Below, in pieces: positions 1-7,198 of a stretch of DNA of 64,000 nt (the stretch's first letter is position 1; the number at the start of each line of letters is the position of its first letter). Source of the DNA: Profundicola sp048268105. GTDB lineage: Bacteria > Bacteroidota > Bacteroidia > Flavobacteriales > Weeksellaceae. Location of the stretch: contig JBLWWH010000006.1 of the NCBI GenBank assembly GCA_048268105.1, positions 89,354 to 153,353 of the forward strand, read 5' to 3'. The translations under genes were made by a program, and so were the position numbers. The notes under the pieces were generated by a model. The model did no database searches. It had not been told where the DNA came from and saw nothing but the letters and a program-made list of their open reading frames with translations.

Positions 1-40
1 GCCAGCTAAAGTGGAAACTAAGAAGGACGAAGAAGAATAA
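1..40 (+). CDS. rpsB: 30S ribosomal protein S2, C-terminal tail (partial)
   Basis: The frame starting at base 2 reads PAKVETKKDEEE and then TAA (38-40). It is a charged tail cut off by the window edge. The next gene is tsf, 63 bases downstream, and rpsB-tsf is a near-universal bacterial gene pair; acidic/lysine-rich S2 tails are common in Bacteroidota. The assignment rests mainly on this context because only 12 residues are visible. Confidence 0.6.
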   Translation, partial: PAKVETKKDEEE

Positions 41-103
41 ATTTCTTTTCACTTTTTAATGAAAAATTATCTTTAAAATTTTTAAACTTTAAAAAATAAA
101 CAA

Positions 104-928
104 ATGTCATATAAAGTAACAGCTGCAGAAGTTGGTAAATTAAGAAACATCACAGGTGCAGGAATGATGGATTGTAAAAAAGCCTTAGTTGAAGCTGAGG
201 GTGATTTTGACAAAGCCATTGAAATCCTTAGAAAGAAAGGCCAAAAAGTTGCTGCTAAGCGTGCTGACAGAGAAACATCTGAAGGTGCTGTTATCGCTGC
301 GACTTGTTCTGATAACAAGAAAGGAGTAATTGTAGCTCTTGGTTGTGAAACAGATTTCGTTGCTAAGAATGAAGATTTCGTTGCATTAGCTACTAAATTG
401 GCTAATCACGCATTAGACTTCTCTACGAAAGAGGAATTATTAAATTCTGAGTTCGAAGGAATGAAAGTAGAAGATAAATTGGTTGAGCAAACTGGTGTTA
501 TCGGTGAAAAAATAGGTATCGTAGATTTTAAATCTATCGAAGCTCCTTTCGTTGGTTCTTATATCCACAATGGTAACAAGATTGCTGCAATCGTAGGATT
601 AAGCGAAGCTGTAGATAATGGAGAAGAAGTTGCTAAAAACTTGTCAATGCAAGTTGCTGCAATGAACCCAATCGCTTTGAACGAAGATGGTGTTGAGAGA
701 GAAATCATCGAGAAAGAAACCGAAATCGCTAAAGAAACTTTAAGAAAGGAAGGTAAACCGGAAAATATTTTAGATAATATCGTAAAAGGTAAACTTCAAA
801 GATTCTTTAAAGATAATACGTTAGTTCACCAAGATTATATCATGGGCGAGAAACAATCAGTTAAAGAATATTTAGCTGAAGTTAAAGAAGGTTTATCTAT
901 TTCAGATTACGCTAGAGTAGGTTTATAA
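104..928 (+). CDS. tsf: Translation elongation factor Ts
   Basis: EF-Ts is the guanine nucleotide exchange factor that recycles EF-Tu from GDP to GTP in the cytoplasm. The 274-residue protein has the N-terminal UBA-like segment with the family signature around residues 11-26 (LRNITGAGMMDCKKAL) and the core motif GCETDFVAKNEDF near residues 80-92. The length is normal for the family. It follows the rpsB tail by 63 bases and is closed by a strong terminator at 955-985, so rpsB-tsf form the end of a transcription unit. The ATG start fits the usual EF-Ts N-terminus. Confidence 0.97.
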   Translation: MSYKVTAAEVGKLRNITGAGMMDCKKALVEAEGDFDKAIEILRKKGQKVAAKRADRETSEGAVIAATCSDNKKGVIVALGCETDFVAKNEDFVALATKLANHALDFSTKEELLNSEFEGMKVEDKLVEQTGVIGEKIGIVDFKSIEAPFVGSYIHNGNKIAAIVGLSEAVDNGEEVAKNLSMQVAAMNPIALNEDGVEREIIEKETEIAKETLRKEGKPENILDNIVKGKLQRFFKDNTLVHQDYIMGEKQSVKEYLAEVKEGLSISDYARVGL

Positions 929-954
929 TATATACTACAAATTATAGAATTCGT

Positions 955-985
955 AAAGCTTCTCCTTCGGGAGGAGCTTTTTTTA
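955..985 (+). terminator. Rho-independent terminator of tsf
   Basis: A 9-bp stem (AGCTTCTCC / GGAGGAGCT, one G-T wobble) closes a TTCG tetraloop and is followed by a run of seven T. It lies 27 bases after the tsf stop. Confidence 0.9.
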
Positions 986-997
986 TTTAGGCTTTAT

Positions 998-1005
998 TAT
1001 CTTTG
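998..1005 (+). promoter_or_regulatory. Bacteroidota -7 box before the T9SS-exported protein
   Basis: TATCTTTG matches the TAnnTTTG consensus used by the Bacteroidota primary sigma factor. The TTG inside it (1003) could be mistaken for a start codon, but transcription would begin just downstream of it, so the TTG at 1024 is the better start. Confidence 0.6.
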
Positions 1006-1023
1006 TATAATAAATCTCAACCT

Positions 1024-3552
1024 TTGAAAATAACCTATCTATACTTTATCTTATTCATTGCCATTATATTCAACGCTCAATCGCTTGAATTTAATGGAAA
1101 TGCGTATAATAATTCTGCTATATCCAAGCCTCTCGAAAGTAGCTCAACAAATCAAACTTGGTCTATTACAGTTTGTGATGAAGATTTTGATGGTATAACT
1201 ACATTTACTTTTGATGATATCATAGCACAACTTAACGAAGAGTTTCAAGACTCTATGGGAGCAGAAGACGAGGTTTGGATTGCCAACTCCTACAATGGTA
1301 TTATTAAAATCGAAGATGTTTCTACGAATCCCAATAGAGTGTTTGTTTGTGGCTATAGTGATTCCTTGTACGAAATTGCCATTAATCAAGATATGACGGT
1401 TTTTGTGAGCACCCGAAATGGATTACATTCCGTAAATACAGAAACCTGTACTTACACACGTGTAGGATCTTTACCAGAGAGCTCAAATCTTGCTATGTCA
1501 TTCGATACGCAAAACAATTTATATGTGGGTGGTAGACATTCTAGAGTATATAGAGCAGATGCTGGTCAATTTGATAACTATTATGTTTGGCTTGACTTCG
1601 GAGCAGGTAGTTCTGGGGGAGATTTCGTTGTGATTGGCGAATACATGTACATTGCCTGGGCAATTAATTATGATAACTATTTATATAAAGTTACCCTAGA
1701 CGACGACAATCAATATGTGAGTCACGAAAACTTAGGAATGATCGATGATGAGACTTTTGGCTTGGCAGCGGAAAACGGAATTCTATATGGAGTTACACCC
1801 GATTATCTATATTCTATTGATTTGCCAAGTTTAAGCACACAGCGTATTATTCAAAATTCAAGCAATACTCCTTGGTGGGGAGCTGCAGGTTTGCACGAAG
1901 CAATTAGTTATGATTTTAGTTTTCACTTAACACAAGAACAAGCACAAGATGGTTCTAATCCATTAGATGAGAGTTTTAGCAATTCGGTTCCTTATTACCA
2001 ACAAATCTTCATTAGAATTTATAATGAAACCACAGATGAAACAGAAGTGATAACTTTAGACTTAAATGTAGTGACTCCGCCCGAAACAGAAGCTACTAGT
2101 TTATACCAATGTGCAAGCGGCAACGAATTAGGTGTCTATAACCTTACGACGGCAATTCCTAACATGTTAGATGATACCTCTGAAGTTGATATTTCTTATT
2201 ATAATTCGTTAAATGATGCAGAAAATCAAAATAATCCTATCAATAACCCAGATCAGTTTCAGGCGTCAAGCGAAGATCAAGTTGTTTTTGTGCGTTTTGC
2301 AAATGGAGAATGTGATTCTTTTAATACCATTACGCTTCAAAATGATACAGCAACTTTAGATTTAGGAAGCGATGTAAGCTTTTGCGAAGGTCAATCTATA
2401 AGCATAAGCCCGAGTGCTAGTTTTGATACGTATGAATGGTCTGGATTGCAAGGAAATGACTTGATTAATAATGATATAAATTCCAGCGAAATTACAGTTA
2501 CACAAGCCGGTACTTATATTCTAACGGTGGGTTATGGGGACAATTGTACACTAACTGAGCAAATAACAGTTAGCGAGGAGAGTTTACCAATTTTCACAGA
2601 TCAAGTTTTATCTTTTTGTTCTGATTCTCAAAATGTTTCAGTGAGTTCTGCTGAATTGATTTCTTCTTTAAATGATGTAAACCCAGGATTAAATTATACT
2701 TTATATAATTCTGAAAATGATGCCAATAATGGAACGAATCAGTTATCAGGAAATTTAAACTTAAATGATCAGCAGAATTTAATCGTTAAGGTTAAAAACA
2801 ACGCTAATTCAGATTGTTTCACATTAAATGAATTAAGTATAAATATAAACCCTACTCCTGATTTTGAATGGACAGAAAATTTAAGTCTTTGTCAAGGTGA
2901 AAGTTTAAGAATTTCTGTTCCTAATAGTTTTGTTTCTTACCAGTGGAGTGGGCTACAAAATGTAGATGCGGAGCAAAATGATTTAAACTCTAATGAAGTT
3001 GAAATCACACAAGCCGGAACTTATACATTAGAAGTATTCAATGATAACTGCTCAGTTCAGAAGCAAGTGACAGTAACTTATGAAGAGGCAGCCACGATTC
3101 AAAGAGTAAGTATTAATGGAAACGACGCTAGCATAATTGCAACTGGGACACCCCCTTTAGAATATAGTTTCGATGGGGCAACCTGGTCCACAAATCCGAG
3201 TTTAACTGATTTGCCAGTGGGAGAATATACAGCCTATGTTCGCGGTGAAAATGTTTGTGGAGTAACAGAATTCGATTTTGCTTTATTTTCATTTACCAAT
3301 GTAATAACTCCAAATAATGATGGATTAAATGACACTTGGTATGTGAAAGGCCTAGAAGCTTACCCTGGAACCAGTGTTAAAATATTCGATAGATACGGAA
3401 AGTTGTTAGTTGATGAAATTATCGATGGCAGATTTGAATGGGACGGTACCCACAATGGTAAAAAGTTGCCAAGCGATAGTTATTGGTATTTAATCGAAGT
3501 TGTAGATGGTCGAAAATATTCAGGACATATTACGGTTAAAAATTACAAATAA
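1024..3552 (+). CDS. Secreted protein with type B T9SS (gliding-motility) C-terminal sorting domain
   Basis: A large exported protein of about 842 residues. From the TTG at 1024 it begins with a signal peptide (KITYLYFILFIAIIFNAQS). Residues about 85-290 look like a beta-propeller (repeats such as NNLYVGGRHSRVYRAD and GILYGVTPDYLYSID). The middle holds Ig-like/PKD-like repeats; two share the pattern SFCEGQSISI / SLCQGESLRI ... QAGTY. The last 85 residues (FTNVITPNNDGLNDTW ... GKKLPSDSYWYLIEV) are the gliding-motility-type CTD that directs export through the type IX system and surface anchoring. The TTG at 1003 lies inside the promoter box and is rejected as the start. The adhesive or binding role is inferred; no enzyme domain is visible. 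It ends 3 bases from apbE, which is convergent. Confidence 0.8.
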   Translation: MKITYLYFILFIAIIFNAQSLEFNGNAYNNSAISKPLESSSTNQTWSITVCDEDFDGITTFTFDDIIAQLNEEFQDSMGAEDEVWIANSYNGIIKIEDVSTNPNRVFVCGYSDSLYEIAINQDMTVFVSTRNGLHSVNTETCTYTRVGSLPESSNLAMSFDTQNNLYVGGRHSRVYRADAGQFDNYYVWLDFGAGSSGGDFVVIGEYMYIAWAINYDNYLYKVTLDDDNQYVSHENLGMIDDETFGLAAENGILYGVTPDYLYSIDLPSLSTQRIIQNSSNTPWWGAAGLHEAISYDFSFHLTQEQAQDGSNPLDESFSNSVPYYQQIFIRIYNETTDETEVITLDLNVVTPPETEATSLYQCASGNELGVYNLTTAIPNMLDDTSEVDISYYNSLNDAENQNNPINNPDQFQASSEDQVVFVRFANGECDSFNTITLQNDTATLDLGSDVSFCEGQSISISPSASFDTYEWSGLQGNDLINNDINSSEITVTQAGTYILTVGYGDNCTLTEQITVSEESLPIFTDQVLSFCSDSQNVSVSSAELISSLNDVNPGLNYTLYNSENDANNGTNQLSGNLNLNDQQNLIVKVKNNANSDCFTLNELSININPTPDFEWTENLSLCQGESLRISVPNSFVSYQWSGLQNVDAEQNDLNSNEVEITQAGTYTLEVFNDNCSVQKQVTVTYEEAATIQRVSINGNDASIIATGTPPLEYSFDGATWSTNPSLTDLPVGEYTAYVRGENVCGVTEFDFALFSFTNVITPNNDGLNDTWYVKGLEAYPGTSVKIFDRYGKLLVDEIIDGRFEWDGTHNGKKLPSDSYWYLIEVVDGRKYSGHITVKNYK

Positions 3553-3555
3553 CTG

Positions 3556-4572
3556 TTATTTTTCATCATCCTTTAATTCAAATCGATTAAATGCTTTATT
3601 TACGAAATTCCCATTTTCGTCACTCCATATTAAATAAAACTTTAATTCCGGACGGGTCGGTATATACTCCAAAGCTTTATCTAATCCCATCGCCATCAGA
3701 GCTGTAGCGGTAGCGTCTGCTTCGGCACAACTAGGCGCAATCACTGATGCACTCAATAATGGAGAAATCTCGGGATAACCAGTCTTAGGATTCATGGTGT
3801 GAACTATTTTTTGTCCCGTTTCTTCATCTATGTGGAATTTTCTGTAGTTTCCAGAAGTTGCCATAGCTTCATTATTTAATTCTAAAACAGAATTAAGCAC
3901 TCTTTCTTCTGCGTTCTCTATAGGTTCATCAATACCGATAGTCCAAGCCTCACCATTTGGCTTTTTACCTTTTGCAACCATTTCACCTCCGATTTCAATC
4001 AGATAACTTTCAACTTTTTTACTATCTAAAAATTTGGCAACTTCATCATTCACATAGCCAGTTATAGCATTAAAACTTAATGCCACACGAGGATCCGTTT
4101 TAGATAGACCATTTTCCAGAATGCTAATGTTTTTTAATCCAATAAATTGCATTACAGAGTCAACTTGTTGATCTGATGGTGAATGCTTAATGCCTTTGGA
4201 TGAAAAACCCCATAAATCAGACAAAGGAGATACGCTGGGGTCGTAGAAACCATTGGTTTTTGTATTATAATTTCTTGAAATCCTAAATAATTCCAATAGC
4301 ATTCTGTCCGCTGAACTCCCATTTTCACTTTCATTGAATTTGGTTAAAATAGAAGTGGGAATATAGGTATTAACTGAATGGTCGAATTCTTCTAAAATCT
4401 CTTGAATTTCTTCATTAAAATTCTTGTCATAACTATAATAAACAATCCTAAAGGTTGACCCATAAGCATCACCTTCCATGATGATTGGCTCATTGGCTTG
4501 TTCTTTTGGTTCTTCTTTTTGACAAGAAATTAAAAATAAACTTATAAAGCTTAATATCAGTAAATTACGCAT
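3556..4572 (-). CDS. apbE: FAD:protein FMN transferase, lipoprotein (ApbE)
   Basis: ApbE covalently links FMN to a threonine of target proteins, classically NqrB and NqrC of the Na+-pumping NADH reductase; the whole nqr operon lies 20 kb away in this window. The start at 4572 gives a lipoprotein signal with lipobox LISC (MRNLLILSFISLFLISC), placing it outside the inner membrane. Family motifs in order: GDAYGSTFRIVYY, NTYIPTSILTKFN, FYDPSVSPLSDLWGF, ITGYVNDEVAKFL, IEIGGEMVAKG, MATSGNYRKF and HTMNPKTGYP, then the acidic Mg-binding ADATATALMAMG region. Length of 338 residues is normal. Its start overlaps the stop of the upstream gene (4565-4930) by 8 bases, so the two are co-transcribed. An upstream start is possible but would put residues before the signal peptide. 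Confidence 0.92.
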   Translation of the reverse strand: MRNLLILSFISLFLISCQKEEPKEQANEPIIMEGDAYGSTFRIVYYSYDKNFNEEIQEILEEFDHSVNTYIPTSILTKFNESENGSSADRMLLELFRISRNYNTKTNGFYDPSVSPLSDLWGFSSKGIKHSPSDQQVDSVMQFIGLKNISILENGLSKTDPRVALSFNAITGYVNDEVAKFLDSKKVESYLIEIGGEMVAKGKKPNGEAWTIGIDEPIENAEERVLNSVLELNNEAMATSGNYRKFHIDEETGQKIVHTMNPKTGYPEISPLLSASVIAPSCAEADATATALMAMGLDKALEYIPTRPELKFYLIWSDENGNFVNKAFNRFELKDDEK

Positions 4573-4930
4573 GAGTGTGTAGTTTTTTAAAACCATTAAA
4601 TAGAATTCTATAAGGTTGCCCTCTCTTCATCGGCGTATTTGGATCTTCGTCATTACATAAACCAATGCCAGCAAACCAAACACTAGAATCTTGTGTTTTT
4701 GCATGCTCTATTACCTTTTGAGAAACCTCCGGAACATCGACAAAACTATTTGGATATAGCACGGTGTTTACCATGACAAATGTAATGGGTTCTCCAGATT
4801 TAAAAATAACAAATTGAGGATGTTTTTTAAGCTTAGAATTAACACCTAAAAACTCATAACCCATTTTCTGTAATTCTTCACCAATAAAATTCATTCCGAT
4901 ATGGTGAATCTCTTCTTCCGTAAAATTCAT
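4565..4930 (-). CDS. Conserved hypothetical protein, co-transcribed with apbE
   Basis: A 121-residue soluble protein (from the ATG at 4930, MNFTEEEIHHIG). It has no signal peptide or membrane segment. Central segment QFVIFKSGEPITFVMVNTVLY resembles a small alpha/beta fold; the C-terminus has GIGLCNDEDPNTPMKRGQPYRI. I do not recognise a named family. The 8-base overlap with apbE downstream suggests a related function, possibly tied to flavoprotein or Nqr maturation, but that is inference from position only. An in-frame ATG at 4945 would give 5 more residues; a -7-like box (TACCTTTA on the minus strand) falls between the two, favouring 4930. Confidence 0.65.
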   Translation of the reverse strand: MNFTEEEIHHIGMNFIGEELQKMGYEFLGVNSKLKKHPQFVIFKSGEPITFVMVNTVLYPNSFVDVPEVSQKVIEHAKTQDSSVWFAGIGLCNDEDPNTPMKRGQPYRILFNGFKKLHTHA

Positions 4931-5060
4931 AAAGTAAAGGTACATTTTTTATTAGAATGAGATGAGATGAAATGTAGATAAAAGCCTTTTATTAAAATCC
5001 AAATTCAAGATTATGATATAATTAAGATGGAATCATCTGAACTTTCTTGTCGTAAATTGT

Positions 5061-5068
5061 TATTTTTG
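5061..5068 (+). promoter_or_regulatory. -7 promoter box for the transketolase genes
   Basis: TATTTTTG matches TAnnTTTG exactly and lies 17 bases before the ATG at 5086. No good TTG at the expected distance upstream was seen, so only the -7 element is claimed. Confidence 0.6.
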
Positions 5069-5085
5069 GTAAAATTTTAATACGT

Positions 5086-5934
5086 ATGGCTAATTTACAA
5101 GAGTTGCAAGAACTTAGCGCACAAGTGAGAAGAGATATTCTTCGAATGGTTTATGCAGTAAACAGTGGACACCCAGGGGGTTCTTTGGGATGTACAGAAT
5201 TTATGGTTGCATTGTATAAAGAAGTTATGGAGTATTCTACCGACTTCAAGATGAACGGTAAAAACGAAGATGTCTTCATTCTTTCTAATGGGCATATTTC
5301 TCCTGTTTTATATAGTGTTTTGGCAAGAACTGGTTTCTTTACTGTGAGTGAATTGCAAACTTTTAGAAAGTTAAATTCAAGATTACAAGGTCACCCAACT
5401 ACGCATGAGGGATTACCAGGAATTAGAATCGCAACAGGTTCTTTAGGTCAAGGATTATCTGCTGGAATCGGTTTGGCACTTGCTAAGAAATTAGATAATG
5501 ACGCTCATTTAGTTTATACCTTACAAGGAGACGGCGAGTTACAAGAAGGTCAGATTTGGGAAGCTTTAATGTATGCTGGAGCTAACAAAGTAGACAATAT
5601 CATAACAACAATCGATGCTAACGGTAGACAGATCGATGGAGATACGGATGATGTTTTGAATTTAGGATCGATAGAAGCTAAATTAAAATCTTTTATGTGG
5701 GATGTTGTTCATGTAGAAGATGGAAATGATATGGAGCAAGTTTTAGCTGGATTAAAAGAAGCTAAATCCAGAACTGGAAAACAAAAACCAGTTGCTATCT
5801 TATTACATACAGAAATGGGCTACGGAGTAGACTTTATGGTCGGAACGCATGAGTGGCATGGTAAAGCTCCAAATGCTGAGCAAATGGAGTCAGCGATGAA
5901 TCAAATTCCAGAAACCCCACTTAAAGATTATTAA
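5086..5934 (+). CDS. Transketolase, N-terminal (thiamine-diphosphate binding) subunit
   Basis: Transketolase moves two-carbon units between sugar phosphates in the non-oxidative pentose phosphate pathway. Here the enzyme is split into two genes. This 282-residue half carries the pyrophosphate/Mg-binding module: GHPGGSLGCTEF (about residues 28-39), GHISPVLYS, TGSLGQGLSAGIGLA, and the ThDP motif GDGELQEGQIWEA ... NIITTIDANGRQIDG. Split transketolases of this size are widespread in Bacteroidota, Firmicutes and Archaea. The partner gene begins 46 bases downstream. The ATG at 5086 follows a consensus -7 box. Confidence 0.93.
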   Translation: MANLQELQELSAQVRRDILRMVYAVNSGHPGGSLGCTEFMVALYKEVMEYSTDFKMNGKNEDVFILSNGHISPVLYSVLARTGFFTVSELQTFRKLNSRLQGHPTTHEGLPGIRIATGSLGQGLSAGIGLALAKKLDNDAHLVYTLQGDGELQEGQIWEALMYAGANKVDNIITTIDANGRQIDGDTDDVLNLGSIEAKLKSFMWDVVHVEDGNDMEQVLAGLKEAKSRTGKQKPVAILLHTEMGYGVDFMVGTHEWHGKAPNAEQMESAMNQIPETPLKDY

Positions 5935-5980
5935 AATTAAATTAAACAGATTAGAATTAAGTTTCAATTAAGCCAATACA

Positions 5981-6934
5981 ATGAAATATACATATACAGA
6001 GAAAAAAGATACACGATCAGGATTTGGTGATGGATTGTTGGAAGCTGCAAAGAAAAACGAAAACGTGGTTGCTCTTTGTGCAGATTTAACGGGATCACTT
6101 AAAATGGATGGCTTCGAAAAAGAGTTTCCAGAAAGATTTTTCCAAGTTGGAATTGCCGAGGCCAACATGATCGGAATTGCTGCAGGTCTTGCGACAGGTG
6201 GTAAAATCCCTTTTACAGGTACTTTCGCAAACTTCTCAACAGGTAGAGTTTATGATCAAATTCGTCAGTCAGTTGCGTATTCAAACAAAAATGTTAAAAT
6301 CGCCGCTTCACACGCAGGTCTAACATTAGGAGAAGATGGTGCAACTCACCAAATTTTAGAAGATTTAGGTTTGATGAAGATGTTGCCAGGAATGACTGTA
6401 ATTAATCCTTGTGATTATAATCAAACTAAAGCTGCAACAATTGCTGTAGCAGAACACGAAGGCCCTGTTTACTTAAGATTTGGTCGTCCGAAATGGCCAG
6501 TATTTATGCCAGAAGATCAGCCTTTCGAAATTGGAAAAGGTATTTTATTAGAAGATGGTACTGATGTTACGATTGTTGCAACTGGACATTTAGTATGGGA
6601 AGCTTTAGTGGCTGCTGATGAATTAGAAAAAGAAGGAGTTTCTTGTGAGGTGATTAATATTCATACCATTAAGCCTTTAGACGAAGAAATCATCTTGAAA
6701 TCTATCGCTAAAACAAGAGCTATCGTTACAGCGGAAGAGCACAATATTTTTGGAGGTTTAGGAGAAAGTGTTGCACGTTTGGTAACAACCAGAGATCCAA
6801 TTCCACAAGAATTTGTGGGTACCCAAGATACGTTTGGAGAAAGTGCTACACCAGAAGAACTAATGGTGAAATATGGTATCGATTCAAAAGCAATTATACA
6901 GAAAGTGAAAGCCGTTATTTCCAGAAAAAAATAA
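5981..6934 (+). CDS. Transketolase, C-terminal subunit
   Basis: The 317-residue second half of the split transketolase, carrying the pyrimidine-binding and C-terminal domains. Diagnostic segments: RSGFGDGLLEAAKKN, the catalytic-loop glutamate in FFQVGIAEANMIGIAAGLA, TFANFSTGRVYDQIR, SHAGLTLGEDGATHQ, GPVYLRFGRPKWPVF, and the C-terminal domain starting near DVTIVATGHLVWEALVAA. It must pair with the product of 5086-5934 to be active. The two genes form one unit that ends at the terminator at 6957-6999. Confidence 0.93.
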   Translation: MKYTYTEKKDTRSGFGDGLLEAAKKNENVVALCADLTGSLKMDGFEKEFPERFFQVGIAEANMIGIAAGLATGGKIPFTGTFANFSTGRVYDQIRQSVAYSNKNVKIAASHAGLTLGEDGATHQILEDLGLMKMLPGMTVINPCDYNQTKAATIAVAEHEGPVYLRFGRPKWPVFMPEDQPFEIGKGILLEDGTDVTIVATGHLVWEALVAADELEKEGVSCEVINIHTIKPLDEEIILKSIAKTRAIVTAEEHNIFGGLGESVARLVTTRDPIPQEFVGTQDTFGESATPEELMVKYGIDSKAIIQKVKAVISRKK

Positions 6935-6956
6935 TTCTATTCACAGAATATACATT

Positions 6957-6999
6957 AAGGTGTTCATTGCATTAAACTGTAATGAACACCTTTTTTTTT
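6957..6999 (+). terminator. Terminator of the transketolase operon
   Basis: A 12-bp perfect stem (AAGGTGTTCATT / AATGAACACCTT) with a loop of about 12 bases is followed by nine T. Confidence 0.9.
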
Positions 7000-7104
7000 C
7001 TTAACTCTAATTTCAATTGACAGGCCATGAGGCGGGTGGCACAACTATTGACCTTATAATAAGCTCGATAAATATGAATGAATCTATTTCATATATTTCG
7101 CATG

Positions 7105-7179
7105 AATCACTTTGGTAATCAATTTGTTGAGTGATTAGTTGGAGTGCGATAAAAACTGACGATTCGGCAGTATTTATCG
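7105..7179 (+). promoter_or_regulatory. Two dyads upstream of lon, candidate operator or leader hairpin
   Basis: Two inverted repeats precede lon. AATCACT (7105-7111) pairs with AGTGATT (7130-7136). CGATAAAAACTG (7147-7158) pairs with CAGTATTTATCG (7168-7179), one mismatch, 9-base spacer, ending 20 bases before the ATG. The second has the arm-9-arm layout seen in CIRCE operators but a different sequence. It could bind a heat-shock repressor or form an mRNA hairpin over the lon leader. Both are inferences. No TAnnTTTG box was found here. Confidence 0.4.
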
Positions 7180-7198
7180 GTTTAAAAATAAAAAGAGC

